A stretch of DNA of 64,000 nt from Acidobacteriota bacterium (GTDB taxonomy: Bacteria > Acidobacteriota > Thermoanaerobaculia > Gp7-AA8 > JAHWKK01), in NCBI GenBank assembly GCA_019347945.1, contig JAHWKK010000001.1:131299-195298 (forward strand). The letters are read 5' to 3'. The position numbers and the translations under genes are program-made. A model generated the notes under the pieces. That model worked only from the letters and a program-made list of their open reading frames with translations, was not told the DNA's origin and did not search any database. Positions 15,703 through 24,852 of this stretch are shown here, in pieces (within the stretch, counting starts at the first letter, position 1; every line of letters begins with the position of its first letter).

Positions 15703-17868
15703 ATGCGGTTTCTGATTGCGGTCTCGTTCGTCGCTGCTGCGATCGGTGCGCAAGTGGCCGACGACCCGGTCCGCGGCCGGCTCTGTCTCAGGGATACGGG
15801 AGAGCTCGCCGTCGTCGAAATGTGCCGGCAGGTCGAAGGATACGAGATCGAGGTCGAGGCCGCGGAGTCGGATCGAGTCTGGATCTGGTACAGCCGCGAT
15901 GGCAACGTGCTGTCGCTCGGAGCTCTCGAAGCCGGCGCGAGTCGTGTGCGGTTGCCCGAAGAGCCTTTACCGATGACGCTCGAGCTCGACGGGTCTTCGG
16001 ATCGGGACTGGCCGCAGCGGACGACCATCCAGATCGGACCTCGTGGCCGACCGGCAAACTGGACGATCGAGCTCTCGTCGATCAGCGTGCCCATGCTGCG
16101 AGAGATTCGACCACCCCCGGGAACCTGGAGCGTACGATTCAAAGCCGACAGGCATGTGCCGGCGGCGTTTCCTGCCGAACGCCTCGTCGATGAACCGGTC
16201 GATCTCGGACTCATCGAGCTGAAGCCGCTCCCGCAGATACGAGGCACGATCATCGATCGCGAGGGCGAGCTGCTCTCCGAGGTCATGCTGATCGCCGAGG
16301 ACGGATCTCCTCTCGCGACGTCCGATTTCAACGGCGAGGTTCTCTTCGAAGCTCCGTGCGGCGAAGAGCCCGAGAGCTGCCGGCTCCCGGCGTTGTTTCG
16401 CCTCGAGTATCCGGGAACCGCGGCGCTGTGGTTTCGAACGCACTACCGCGACCGGGACCTCGATCTCGACGTCGTCAGGATGGCGCCGGGAGGAGCTCTC
16501 GATCTTCGGGTGAAACGGGAAGGAGTCAGGGGACCGATTTTCGTCGATGTGATCGATGATCCGAAGCCGGTTCCACCTCTCCCGTACTACCCCACGATCA
16601 TGACGGCGCGTCTCCACGACCGGGAGGATTCCGTCCTGATCGAGAATCTTCCGGAGGGATTACTCCGCCTGGCGATTCGCGGTCTCGATGCGGGCCAGTA
16701 CTACTCGGAGTACTTCGTCGCCGAAGCGGAAAAAACGATCGAGCTCGAAGTGACGCTGAAACCCTACGTCGTTGCTTTCGATGTCGTTCATGGGGAGAAG
16801 CCGGCCGAGGGGGTACGCATCCAGGTCCAACAGAAGGAGACGCCGCAGCACGTCTCGCAGACGGAGCCGACCAACGCACACGGTCGTGCATCGCTCGCGC
16901 TGTGGCAGCCTGGAAAGCACAGCGCGATCCTGGTCGATCCGAGCCGTCGCGGGGGCCTCCAGTTCGATTCGGCGACGGTCGGCGATTCGCTGAGAATCGA
17001 AGTTGGCGAAGGAAAGGTGACGGGCCGTGTCGTGGACAGCGGTACAGAGGAGCCGATTGCCGGGGCGGCGGTCCTTGCCGAGAGCGACTTCTACAAAGGC
17101 AACACTGCTTCAGGGGCAATCACCGACGAGACCGGTACGTACGAGATCGAAGGATTAATGCCGACCTTTCACCGGGTAGGAGCGATCGCCGAGGGCTATC
17201 TTCCCGGCGGCCGGCGCGCGAGAGTCGGAACCGGCGAGACCCCCGTGGAAACGATCGAGCTCGGAAAAGGGGTCACATACACGATCACCGCGACGTGGGA
17301 AGACGGTACCCCCATCGTCGGTGCGGCATTTTTCTGGCTGCGCCAGCGGACCTTGCCCCAGCCGGAGGGCTACACGGATGAGAATGGGCAGTTCAGGCTT
17401 GTCACGTTCGTACCCCCGCGTCCGGCTCAATTCTGGATCGTCCCGGTCGAAGGTTCCTTTGCTCCGGGGGAGCTCTATCTCGAGCGGGAGATCGACGTCG
17501 AGGTCCCGCCGCCGTCAGAGAGGGTGGTTCTCGATTTCGAAGATGCGAACGGCGATCCGGCCAACTATGCGCACGTGTTTTTCACGATCAATGGCAGGCA
17601 CCTCCATCCGCAGCTCCCGGAAGCGCTCGAGCTCGTCCAGCGGACGAAGTTCCATTCGGGTCCGGCGCCGCGGCTGGTGCTCGAAGGACTTGCGCCGGGG
17701 AGCTATGGGTTCATGGCGGTTCGCGCAATGTCGGAGAGTGAGATGTCTGGCTACAGACGTTTCGGAAAGCCGACGACGGTCCACGTCGGGCCTGGAGAAC
17801 AGACCGGAACCGTCGAGGTCCGCGTGCCGGTTCTTCGCTGTCGCGGCGAGATCTGCGTTGACTACTGA
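15703..17868 (+). CDS. Large exported protein with carboxypeptidase-regulatory-like domains
   Basis: From ATG 15703 the product is 721 residues with a signal peptide ending near I-G-A-Q. An in-frame GTG at 15643 (overlapping the pirin stop) and an ATG at 15676 are alternatives. The protein is nearly all beta. Around residues 435-515 a carboxypeptidase-regulatory-like (transthyretin-like) fold is clear: G-K-V-T-G-R-V-V-D, E-P-I-A-G-A-A-V, then D-E-T-G-T-Y-E-I-E-G-L. Similar but more divergent units precede and follow. The last residues contain paired cysteines (L-R-C-R-G-E-I-C). It probably acts as a cell-surface binding or adhesion protein; no substrate is evident. Confidence 0.75.
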   Translation: MRFLIAVSFVAAAIGAQVADDPVRGRLCLRDTGELAVVEMCRQVEGYEIEVEAAESDRVWIWYSRDGNVLSLGALEAGASRVRLPEEPLPMTLELDGSSDRDWPQRTTIQIGPRGRPANWTIELSSISVPMLREIRPPPGTWSVRFKADRHVPAAFPAERLVDEPVDLGLIELKPLPQIRGTIIDREGELLSEVMLIAEDGSPLATSDFNGEVLFEAPCGEEPESCRLPALFRLEYPGTAALWFRTHYRDRDLDLDVVRMAPGGALDLRVKREGVRGPIFVDVIDDPKPVPPLPYYPTIMTARLHDREDSVLIENLPEGLLRLAIRGLDAGQYYSEYFVAEAEKTIELEVTLKPYVVAFDVVHGEKPAEGVRIQVQQKETPQHVSQTEPTNAHGRASLALWQPGKHSAILVDPSRRGGLQFDSATVGDSLRIEVGEGKVTGRVVDSGTEEPIAGAAVLAESDFYKGNTASGAITDETGTYEIEGLMPTFHRVGAIAEGYLPGGRRARVGTGETPVETIELGKGVTYTITATWEDGTPIVGAAFFWLRQRTLPQPEGYTDENGQFRLVTFVPPRPAQFWIVPVEGSFAPGELYLEREIDVEVPPPSERVVLDFEDANGDPANYAHVFFTINGRHLHPQLPEALELVQRTKFHSGPAPRLVLEGLAPGSYGFMAVRAMSESEMSGYRRFGKPTTVHVGPGEQTGTVEVRVPVLRCRGEICVDY

Positions 17869-17891
17869 ATCGCGACGGCTTTGTTCGGCCT

Positions 17892-19130
17892 TTACTCGCC
17901 GGCGAGCGTCGTCCGGACCCTGATCTCGCTGTGCAGCGTCCGATGGACCGGGCACTTGTCCGCGATCTCGAGAACTTTCTGCAGCTGCTCATCGGTGAGA
18001 TCGCCGTCGACCTCGATCTCTCGGGTCAGACGGTCGATGTGTCCAGCCTTCGTTTCACAGTCCTCGCAATCCTTCGCGTGCATCCGATCGTGGGCGACGC
18101 GAGCCGTGACGGATCGCATCGGCCATTTCTTCCGCGCGACGTACATCTGAATGGTCATGGTCGTGCACGCTCCGAGTGCAGCCGCGAGAAGGTCGTATGG
18201 CGTCGGGCCCTCCTCGGTGCCGCCGACCTTCGCCGGTTCGTCGGCTATCAGGTGATGCCCTCGCGTCGCGATCTCGGTCCGGAACTGTCCCGCGTTGGTC
18301 GTGACCGTCACGGTCTGATCATCGTAGAGGGAAGGCATTTCATCGTCCGCCGGCTCCGAAGCAGCAGGAGCGAGATAGCGTCCTGCCCAGGCGGCGAGGA
18401 CGTCCGCGACGTATCGAGCGTCCGCCGGATCGCTGACGAGATGATCCGCTCCATCCAGCGAGACGAAGCTTTTCGGATGCTTCGCTGCCTCGTAGATGTG
18501 CCGGGCCTGATCGATCCCGACAATCTGGTCCTGGGGCGAATGGAAGATGAGCAGCGCCTTCTTCAGACGCGAAATCCGCTCCTTCATCGATTCCTGACTT
18601 TCCAGATCGTCGAGAAACTGGCGTCTGATCGAGAATGGACGCCCGCCGATGCTCACCTCCGCTTCACCTTCGGCCTCGATCGTCTTCTCGGCTTTGGTGA
18701 GGAGGCGTCTCACATGCTCGGGATCGCACGGCGCTCCGATCGTCGCAACTGCCCTGACGGCCGCCAAATGCTCGGCGGCCGCGAGAACCGCCGCGCCACC
18801 GAGCGAGTGTCCGATCAGCAGCTGAGGCGCTTCGAAGCCGTCCTCGAGATGCGCGGATGCGCGAACCAGATCGTCCACCGTCGTCGAGAAGCTCGTCTCA
18901 CTGAAGTTCCCCTCGCTCTGCCCCAGACCGGTGAAATCGAATGAAAGGATCGCGAAGCCTTTTGACGTCAGTGCTCTGCTGATTCTCCGCACGACCTGAA
19001 GGTCCTTCGAGCAGGTGAAGCAGTGAGCGAAAAGCGCGCATGCAACCGGATCGTCGTCCGGCATCTCCAGCCTCGCCGCAAGCGTCTGGCCCGCGGCGTT
19101 CTGAAACGTCACCTTTTTCGACCGTCCCAC
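17892..19130 (-). CDS. Alpha/beta hydrolase-OsmC fusion protein
   Basis: The 412-residue protein joins an alpha/beta hydrolase (about 1-255; nucleophile elbow G-H-S-L-G-G, acid D in 'SPQDQIVG', histidine in 'DGADHLV') to an OsmC domain (about 270-410; G-A-C-T-T-M-T and D-K-C-P-V-H carry the two redox cysteines). OsmC proteins reduce organic hydroperoxides; the hydrolase half may release or bind acyl substrates. The same fusion is known from several phyla. The start is GTG at 19130 behind a strong AGGAGG. The 200-bp gap to the divergent PhyH gene contains an inverted minisatellite. Confidence 0.93.
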   Translation of the reverse strand: MGRSKKVTFQNAAGQTLAARLEMPDDDPVACALFAHCFTCSKDLQVVRRISRALTSKGFAILSFDFTGLGQSEGNFSETSFSTTVDDLVRASAHLEDGFEAPQLLIGHSLGGAAVLAAAEHLAAVRAVATIGAPCDPEHVRRLLTKAEKTIEAEGEAEVSIGGRPFSIRRQFLDDLESQESMKERISRLKKALLIFHSPQDQIVGIDQARHIYEAAKHPKSFVSLDGADHLVSDPADARYVADVLAAWAGRYLAPAASEPADDEMPSLYDDQTVTVTTNAGQFRTEIATRGHHLIADEPAKVGGTEEGPTPYDLLAAALGACTTMTIQMYVARKKWPMRSVTARVAHDRMHAKDCEDCETKAGHIDRLTREIEVDGDLTDEQLQKVLEIADKCPVHRTLHSEIRVRTTLAGE

Positions 19131-19185
19131 GGTGCACCTCCTGAGGATCAGCTTAACCCGGATGGTTCAGGGGGTCGTCACTGGG

Positions 19186-19300
19186 GTGGACAGAAGAGTG
19201 GACAAAAGAGTGGCCAGGTTATTGGACGAAAGGAGTTGGTAGAGCGCGATGTTTGGCGGTCCACTCATCTGTCCACTCTTTTGTCCACTCTTTCGTCCAC
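19186..19300. repeat. Inverted minisatellite: two 32-nt arms of 12-bp repeats
   Basis: The left arm (19186-19217) is built from 12-bp units GTGGACAAAAGA; the right arm (19269-19300) is its reverse complement with 29 of 32 positions matching. The spacer is 51 nt. The element lies in the gap between divergent genes, so an RNA from either direction could fold into a long hairpin, and the DNA could extrude a cruciform. Confidence 0.85.
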
Positions 19301-19334
19301 TGAGTCCACCACGTCCATCGTAAGATGTCTCGGC

Positions 19335-20300
19335 GTGGAACCGAATTCGAGCGAACAGGAAGGGATCGAGCTCGCCTCCGATCTCTGGATCGATCAGCCC
19401 AATGCCGCGGCCGAGATTGACCGGAAGCGGAGCGAGGGGGAGATCGACGACTCCGAGGCCTCGCTTCTCCGTTCCTTCCACGAGGATGGCTTTGCGCTGA
19501 CCGCACCTGCCGCCCGCGACGCGATCGATCCGCTTTCCAATGCCTTCGACGAGCTGTGGCGGATCCGCCCCTCCGACCTGCTGTACGCCTCGGATGGTCC
19601 TCCTCGCTGGATGAGCGTCGCCGACGAGAGCCGCGACCGACGGGCCGGTTATCGGATTCATGACGTTCACTCGCACCTCGAGAGCACCCGCGCCCTCTAT
19701 CTCGACGAACACCTCCATTCGATCGCGCGGCTCATCGCCGGGGAGGACGTCGTCGCGATCCAGTCGCTGCTGTTCGAGTTTGGCTCGCGGCAGGTTCTCC
19801 ATCGGGATCCGGTCGTGGTGCCGACCGGTGCGCCCGGGCATCTCTTTGCCGCCTGGATCGCGCTCGAGGACATCGTCGCGGGCTCGGGCGAGCTCGTCTA
19901 CGTTCCGGGATCGCACCGTCTTCCTTATTACGAGTTCGAGCCGGGCCAGTACATGTTCGATGCGTCCCGCATGGGAGCCGCCGAGATTGAGGCCGCGACG
20001 CGATGGTTCAACTCGCGGATGGAAGAGAAGGGACTTCACCCCGTCAGTCACACCCCGAAGAAGGGAGACGTGCTCTTCTGGCATGCCTCGCTTCACCATG
20101 GCGGCGGGCCGATCACCGATCCGAATCTGACGAGGCGTTCCCTCGTCGTTCACTTCTCTCCGAAGCGAAGCTATCGCGCGCGGAGCATTACGGTCGCCGA
20201 ACGGAACGATGATGGCGAAGAGACGATGAGGATTCTGGAGACGACGCGGCTCATCCGCGACGGCGAGCGCGAAGGCTTCGCCAATCCAGCCGCGGACTGA
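19335..20300 (+). CDS. Phytanoyl-CoA dioxygenase (PhyH) family protein
   Basis: Starting at GTG 19335 the product is 321 residues. The Fe(II)/2-oxoglutarate site is visible: H-R-D (H-x-D) in 'VLHRDPVV', the distal histidine in 'SLHHGGGPI', and an arginine in 'LTRRSLVVHF' for the co-substrate. 'AAWIALEDI..GSGELVYVPGSHRL' is the standard PhyH core. The family hydroxylates many lipids and natural products; the substrate is not predictable. No good ribosome-binding site supports any start, and the open frame extends upstream through the minisatellite, so the N-terminus is uncertain. Its stop is directly adjacent to the stop of the opposing aldolase gene. Confidence 0.85.
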   Translation: MEPNSSEQEGIELASDLWIDQPNAAAEIDRKRSEGEIDDSEASLLRSFHEDGFALTAPAARDAIDPLSNAFDELWRIRPSDLLYASDGPPRWMSVADESRDRRAGYRIHDVHSHLESTRALYLDEHLHSIARLIAGEDVVAIQSLLFEFGSRQVLHRDPVVVPTGAPGHLFAAWIALEDIVAGSGELVYVPGSHRLPYYEFEPGQYMFDASRMGAAEIEAATRWFNSRMEEKGLHPVSHTPKKGDVLFWHASLHHGGGPITDPNLTRRSLVVHFSPKRSYRARSITVAERNDDGEETMRILETTRLIRDGEREGFANPAAD

Positions 20301-20966
20301 TCACGCCTCGCCGGGCCGGTTCGACTTCCAGGCCGAGACCACGGCGCAGGCTTCCTCGATCCGATCGGTCACCGCTTCCCAGTTGTTCGTTGCGATGAGC
20401 TCCATTGGCGCGAATGCGGTTCCCATGTTCAGTGCGACGGCGCCGGCGTCGAGATAGTCGATGATCTCGTCAATATTGACGGGCCCTCCGGCGAGGATCG
20501 GGATGTCTCGTATGGGCTGGCGGATGGTTCTGAAGTACGTCGGTCCGCCGAGCAAGCGAGCGGGATACACCTTGACGATCGAAGCACCGAGCTCATGAGC
20601 GCGGACAATCTCCGTTGGAGACGAGGCGCCGGCCACCGAGACGAGACCCCGTTCGAGGGTTGCTTCGATCACGCCCTCCGAGGTGTGGGGGGAGACGATG
20701 ATCTTCGCGCCGGCCTGACTGACGGCTTCGACCTCATCAGCGGTCCGGACACTTCCGGCAGCCAGGACGATCTCGTCGTTCTGCCAGGCGAGCTCGGTGA
20801 TGAGCTCGATCGCGCCGGGTGTCGTCATCGTGATCTCGACGACCTTCAGGCCTGCCTCGACGAATGTGCGCGCGGTCAGTGCCGCGTCGGCGGCATCGTC
20901 GTACCGGACGACACCGATGATGACCTCCTCGAGAACTTTCGCGAGCGTCGCGTCACGATCCGCCAC
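20301..20966 (-). CDS. eda: KDPG/KHG aldolase (2-dehydro-3-deoxyphosphogluconate aldolase)
   Basis: The 221-residue TIM-barrel enzyme splits KDPG into pyruvate and glyceraldehyde 3-phosphate in the Entner-Doudoroff pathway. The catalytic glutamate is E44 (V-V-E-I-T-M-T-T-P) and the Schiff-base lysine K132 (I-V-K-V-Y-P-A). 'AAGSV' and 'LAGGPVNIDEI' match the phosphate-binding loops. The usual 'KFFPAE' is KVYPAR here, a known variation that may shift substrate preference. The start is GTG. No Entner-Doudoroff dehydratase (edd) lies nearby; a 6PGDH-like gene lies about 29 kb away. Confidence 0.88.
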   Translation of the reverse strand: MADRDATLAKVLEEVIIGVVRYDDAADAALTARTFVEAGLKVVEITMTTPGAIELITELAWQNDEIVLAAGSVRTADEVEAVSQAGAKIIVSPHTSEGVIEATLERGLVSVAGASSPTEIVRAHELGASIVKVYPARLLGGPTYFRTIRQPIRDIPILAGGPVNIDEIIDYLDAGAVALNMGTAFAPMELIATNNWEAVTDRIEEACAVVSAWKSNRPGEA

Positions 20967-21106
20967 GTTGAGAGATTAGCAGAAGGCCCGATGCGGAGAT
21001 CGGCCGCCGTGAAAAATGGAAATCATCGAGTCGTCGTCTGCCACGAGCGGACCGTGATCCCGACTCCGGATTGCGTGTGTCTTGCTTCGTCGCGTCCGAG
21101 TCTGAC

Positions 21107-24100
21107 ATGCTCGGTTTCGTGGGCAACGGGCCAGCTCGACCGGGCGAGAAACCCCTCCTGCGGCTGCTCGATGGACTGGCCGGAGCGGGCTACGCCCTCG
21201 GTTGGTTCATCACTTTCAAGAAGTTCGTCGACATCCCGTTCCAGGGATCGTCCGCCGTGGGCCGGATCACGGTCGATGAAGTCTCGAAGCTCCAGGACTA
21301 CGCCCGCGCGGGTCTGTTCTACCTGACGGTTCCTCTTCTCGCCGTCGCCTTCATGTTTCTCTTCAGCCGGGTGCGGAAGCTGGGAGCAGCGGATGGGGGC
21401 GGAGTTCTCCGGACTCTCGCGCTGGCGGCACCGTTCATCTTTTCGGCGCCGCTCTATCTCGTCACGAGGAAGGAGTTGTGGTCGATTCTTTTGCCCCTGC
21501 TGATCGCGGCTGCGGTCGGGTGGGTGGCGCGGGAGGATGGGTGGGGCGGTCGAGCTCGGAGAGTCATTTCCCGCCAGGAAGCGTGGATCGGATTGATCAT
21601 TGCCGAGTGCGCAGCTCTGCTGATCGCAAGATATCTCGTGGTCGGGCGGAGGATCGCTCACATGGATTCGCTGTTGCTCGAGACGATTCTCGTCGGATTG
21701 CTGATCGCGGTGGGTCTCGCGATCGTCATCCTGGCAGGCGATCTGATCGCAGCGCGCAGGGAGTCGGAGGCGGGGGCGGTTCGTCAGGCGATCGCGGCCG
21801 GCGCGGCTCCACTACTGCTCCTGGCGCCGGCCGCGCTCTGGCCGGACCATTTTCCGATGCTCGCATTCGCGATCGGCGTCGTGGCGATCGCGTTGACGGC
21901 GGCGCTGATCATCCGACGAGTCGAGGTGAGTGAGCGGTTCGGGGTGGCGGTGCTGGTCTGGTTCGCCGTGCCGCTCCTCCTCGCCGTCGTGACCTACGGG
22001 TCGGTGGCCGATCCGAACGGGTGGATCGATCTGTTTCACCGGGGCGAGTCGCTCGGGCCGGCTTCGGACTATCTCGCGGGGGATCGGCCATACGCGGATG
22101 TTTTTCCTCTGCATGGCCTGCTCGAGGACGGTCTTCTCGATGCGTTCCTGATGAGCATTTTCGGCCGTTCGATCGATGTCGCGATCTACCGGATGTTTCT
22201 GTTGAGCGCGATGATGATTCCGGCCGTCTGGCTCCTGAGCTGGTGGGCCTTTCGTTCGGTACCGCTCGCTCTGGCTGCTGCGGCGCTGACGATGCTCGTG
22301 GCCGCGGACAACCAGCGCGCCGTTCTCGAGATTTTCGCGGCGGCGTTTCTGCTGAAGGGACTGGCGGAGGACCGATGGCGGCTCGTAGCGATGGGCGGGA
22401 TCGTCGGTGGGATCGATCTGTTTTTCAGCCTCGAAACGGGACTCTACGTTCTGGGTGGTGGCCTTCTGGCCATCGCCATCGGATCGCTGATTACCCGCGA
22501 GGCAAAAGTCGGGGTACGGCGGGCCGGCATCTTCATCGTCGGTTATCTCGCAGGGATGAGTCCGTTTATTTTTTACCTCGCCATGCGCGGTGTCGTCGGC
22601 GATTTTTTCGAGGTTTCCTTCATCCGGATTCCGTCGATCATCGATGCGGCATGGTCGCTCCCCGTCCCCGACGTCGGCCCGTGGCTGGTCTCCGCGGCGG
22701 GCGACAAGACTCTCTTCCAGTACGCGTGGCACCTGCGATACATCCTCAACCCGTTCGTGATTGCCGCGGGACTGTTCGCGATCATTCTGATGGTGATCCG
22801 GAGGACGCCTCAGACTCGGATCGGCCTGGCGATCGTCGTACTCACGGCGTTTTCGCTCATTTCGCAACGGAGCGCGCTCGGCCGGGCGGATTTTCAACAT
22901 CAATGGTTCTCGGCTTTCCTGATCGGACCTCTGCTCATCGCGCTGCTGATTTACTGGACGCGAGCCTGGGAGGGGCGGGATCCGAGCGACCGGTTCGTCG
23001 CGAGGTTGATCGCGATCATGTTCGCGCTGCTCTTCGTCGGGGTCCTGTGGGCGCCGGGTCTTATCCGGAACCGGCTCGATGGTCTCATCGCCTATGGAGC
23101 GAGACTGGTCGGAGAGCTCCCGACCGCGCAGCTGATCGAAAATCGTGAGCGGACCCGCGCGGTGACCGCCGCGATCAGGAGCCACACTGCGGAAGACGAC
23201 GCGATCTTCGACTTCTCGAATCAGCCGGTCTTCTACTTTCTGGCGGACCGTCGCAACCCGACCCGCTATTTTCAGGTTCCGCTCATGTCCCCTCCGGACG
23301 CGCAGCGGGAGGTCATAGACGATCTCCACAGCGAGCCGCCGGCGCTGGTTCTCATGACGTCGCCCGAGCGCTACGACCGGTTCGACGAAGTTTCGAACGC
23401 GAGGCGGGCCCCCGAGGTGGCGCGGTGGATCCGATCGAGATATCGATGGAAGGAGACGGTGCATGGGATCGAGCTCTGGACCAAACGAGCGATTCCGATC
23501 CGAGTGGCTTCGAACGAGCGTGCTGCCGATCCGGATCGAGGAAGCAGTTCGGTCTTTCCGAACGCGGGAGCGGGACCCGGGGTCGGTGAGCTCCGATGGG
23601 AAACCGACCTTCTCCTCGTGAATCGCCACAAGAAACTCGCCTCGGTCGAGCTCCGTTATCTTTCCGGCAAGGAAGTGTATTCGCGGATCGTCGACGTCGA
23701 TCCGGAGAGCCATCGCGAGTTCCGGGATGTCACGACTGGTCTTCTCGGAGCGCCGCCCTCGACCGGACCGCTCACGGTTCGCTACCTCACGGAGGCCAGG
23801 CCGGAAGTCCGCCTGCGGAGTCGAAGCTCGCGCGGCGGGCGTTCTCAATGGTTCCAGGGACTCGATCAGGCGGACGCGGCGAACGAGCGGCTGGAGTTCG
23901 TCGGGCTGATCGCGCAGCCGGGTGATCGAGTCAATCTCGCACTCGTCAACATGGGCTACGGCACCGCGGTGGCCGACGTCATCATGCGAGACGCCGATGG
24001 AGACCGGATCGGGATCGGCTGGAGAGCGACGATTCCGGAGGAGCGGAGCGCGCTCGCCACCGGAATCGACAGGCTCCTCGAAGCGAATCTGGAGGACGGG

Positions 24101-24211
24101 ACGACGATCGAGGCGAACATCGTGCGAGGGAAGGTGGGGGGGGTGATCTCGATCGTTCGTCCGGATACCGGCGACAGCATCCAGATACACGGGAGATCGC
24201 GATCCCGATGA
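21107..24211 (+). CDS. Very large GT-C-like membrane protein with C-terminal beta domain
   Basis: The product is 1034 residues from ATG 21107 (a TTG at 21071 is possible). About 16-18 hydrophobic segments occupy residues 20-670. Within them, 'GPASDYLAGDRPYADVFPLHGLLEDGLLDAFLM' has the acidic first-loop pattern of GT-C glycosyltransferases. Residues 690-790 form a soluble domain (D-D-A-I-F-D-F-S-N-Q-P, V-L-M-T-S-P-E-R-Y-D) like the periplasmic part of PMT/GT39 enzymes. Residues about 815-1034 are an all-beta tail whose 'TDLLLVNRHKKLASVELRYL' resembles extracellular Ig-like repeats common in Acidobacteriota. Probable role: glycosylation at the outer membrane face. Its stop overlaps the PPTase start. 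Confidence 0.7.
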   Translation: MLGFVGNGPARPGEKPLLRLLDGLAGAGYALGWFITFKKFVDIPFQGSSAVGRITVDEVSKLQDYARAGLFYLTVPLLAVAFMFLFSRVRKLGAADGGGVLRTLALAAPFIFSAPLYLVTRKELWSILLPLLIAAAVGWVAREDGWGGRARRVISRQEAWIGLIIAECAALLIARYLVVGRRIAHMDSLLLETILVGLLIAVGLAIVILAGDLIAARRESEAGAVRQAIAAGAAPLLLLAPAALWPDHFPMLAFAIGVVAIALTAALIIRRVEVSERFGVAVLVWFAVPLLLAVVTYGSVADPNGWIDLFHRGESLGPASDYLAGDRPYADVFPLHGLLEDGLLDAFLMSIFGRSIDVAIYRMFLLSAMMIPAVWLLSWWAFRSVPLALAAAALTMLVAADNQRAVLEIFAAAFLLKGLAEDRWRLVAMGGIVGGIDLFFSLETGLYVLGGGLLAIAIGSLITREAKVGVRRAGIFIVGYLAGMSPFIFYLAMRGVVGDFFEVSFIRIPSIIDAAWSLPVPDVGPWLVSAAGDKTLFQYAWHLRYILNPFVIAAGLFAIILMVIRRTPQTRIGLAIVVLTAFSLISQRSALGRADFQHQWFSAFLIGPLLIALLIYWTRAWEGRDPSDRFVARLIAIMFALLFVGVLWAPGLIRNRLDGLIAYGARLVGELPTAQLIENRERTRAVTAAIRSHTAEDDAIFDFSNQPVFYFLADRRNPTRYFQVPLMSPPDAQREVIDDLHSEPPALVLMTSPERYDRFDEVSNARRAPEVARWIRSRYRWKETVHGIELWTKRAIPIRVASNERAADPDRGSSSVFPNAGAGPGVGELRWETDLLLVNRHKKLASVELRYLSGKEVYSRIVDVDPESHREFRDVTTGLLGAPPSTGPLTVRYLTEARPEVRLRSRSSRGGRSQWFQGLDQADAANERLEFVGLIAQPGDRVNLALVNMGYGTAVADVIMRDADGDRIGIGWRATIPEERSALATGIDRLLEANLEDGTTIEANIVRGKVGGVISIVRPDTGDSIQIHGRSRSR

Positions 24212-24849
24212 GAGAGGTCGAGCTCGGAACTGAATGGCCCGGCGTCCGGATCGAGCTCGATTCGGAGCTCAATCGGGAGTGGCTCACTCAGGCGGAAGTC
24301 GAGGTTCTCGACACGATCGAAAATCCCAGACGCCGCGACGAGTGGGTCAAGGCGAGACTCGTCGCCAAACGTCTGGCTCTCGATGAAGGACTCTGCGCGA
24401 GCCCCCGATCCTGTGCGATCGCGTCGAAAGGAAAGGCGCCGATCGTCCGTATCGAGGGTGACCCTCGCGTTCTCCATGCCTCTCTCTCGCACTCCGAGAG
24501 AGCGTACGGCGCCGCGATCTCGGAGCGACCGGTGGGTCTCGATGTACAGGTCGTGAGGCGGCTGGATGATCGAGCGCTCAGGTTTTTTCTCAACGAGATC
24601 GAGGTCATCCGGCTCAGGGAGCTCGCGGCCTCCGATGTGGGGCTGGCTTTCTGGGTGGCCAAGGAGGCTTCGTTCAAATGCGACCCGCTGGCGAACGTCT
24701 ATAAAGACATCACGATGAAACCGACCGCGTTCGAGTCCGGGCGAGCACGATTCGAGTTCGAGAGTCCATCGGGAGACGGAACGATCGACCTCGTGATCGT
24801 CGAAGGCGAATCATTACTCGTTGCACGAGCGGTCGGATCCTGGAGCTGA
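24208..24849 (+). CDS. 4'-phosphopantetheinyl transferase superfamily protein
   Basis: The 213-residue protein carries the Sfp-type signatures: 'HASLSHSERAYGAAIS', 'VGLDVQVV' (D of the G-[IV]-D motif) and 'FWVAKEASFK' (W-x-x-K-E-A-x-x-K), which bind Mg and CoA and transfer phosphopantetheine to carrier proteins. The usual third acidic residue of 'G-I-D-x-E' is Q here (L-D-V-Q), as in many AcpS/Sfp variants. The ATG overlaps the preceding stop (ATGA). No polyketide, peptide or fatty-acid synthase gene is in the window, so its carrier protein lies elsewhere. Confidence 0.85.
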   Translation: MREVELGTEWPGVRIELDSELNREWLTQAEVEVLDTIENPRRRDEWVKARLVAKRLALDEGLCASPRSCAIASKGKAPIVRIEGDPRVLHASLSHSERAYGAAISERPVGLDVQVVRRLDDRALRFFLNEIEVIRLRELAASDVGLAFWVAKEASFKCDPLANVYKDITMKPTAFESGRARFEFESPSGDGTIDLVIVEGESLLVARAVGSWS

Positions 24850-24852
24850 GGG

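Noticed and set aside
19186-19300. CRISPR array
   Set aside because: Units are 12 bp, directly tandem and inverted between arms, without spacers.
21812-24190. Long minus-strand frame opposite the large membrane protein
   Set aside because: Composition is Arg/Asp/Pro-rich with no domain; it is the mirror of a GC-rich gene.
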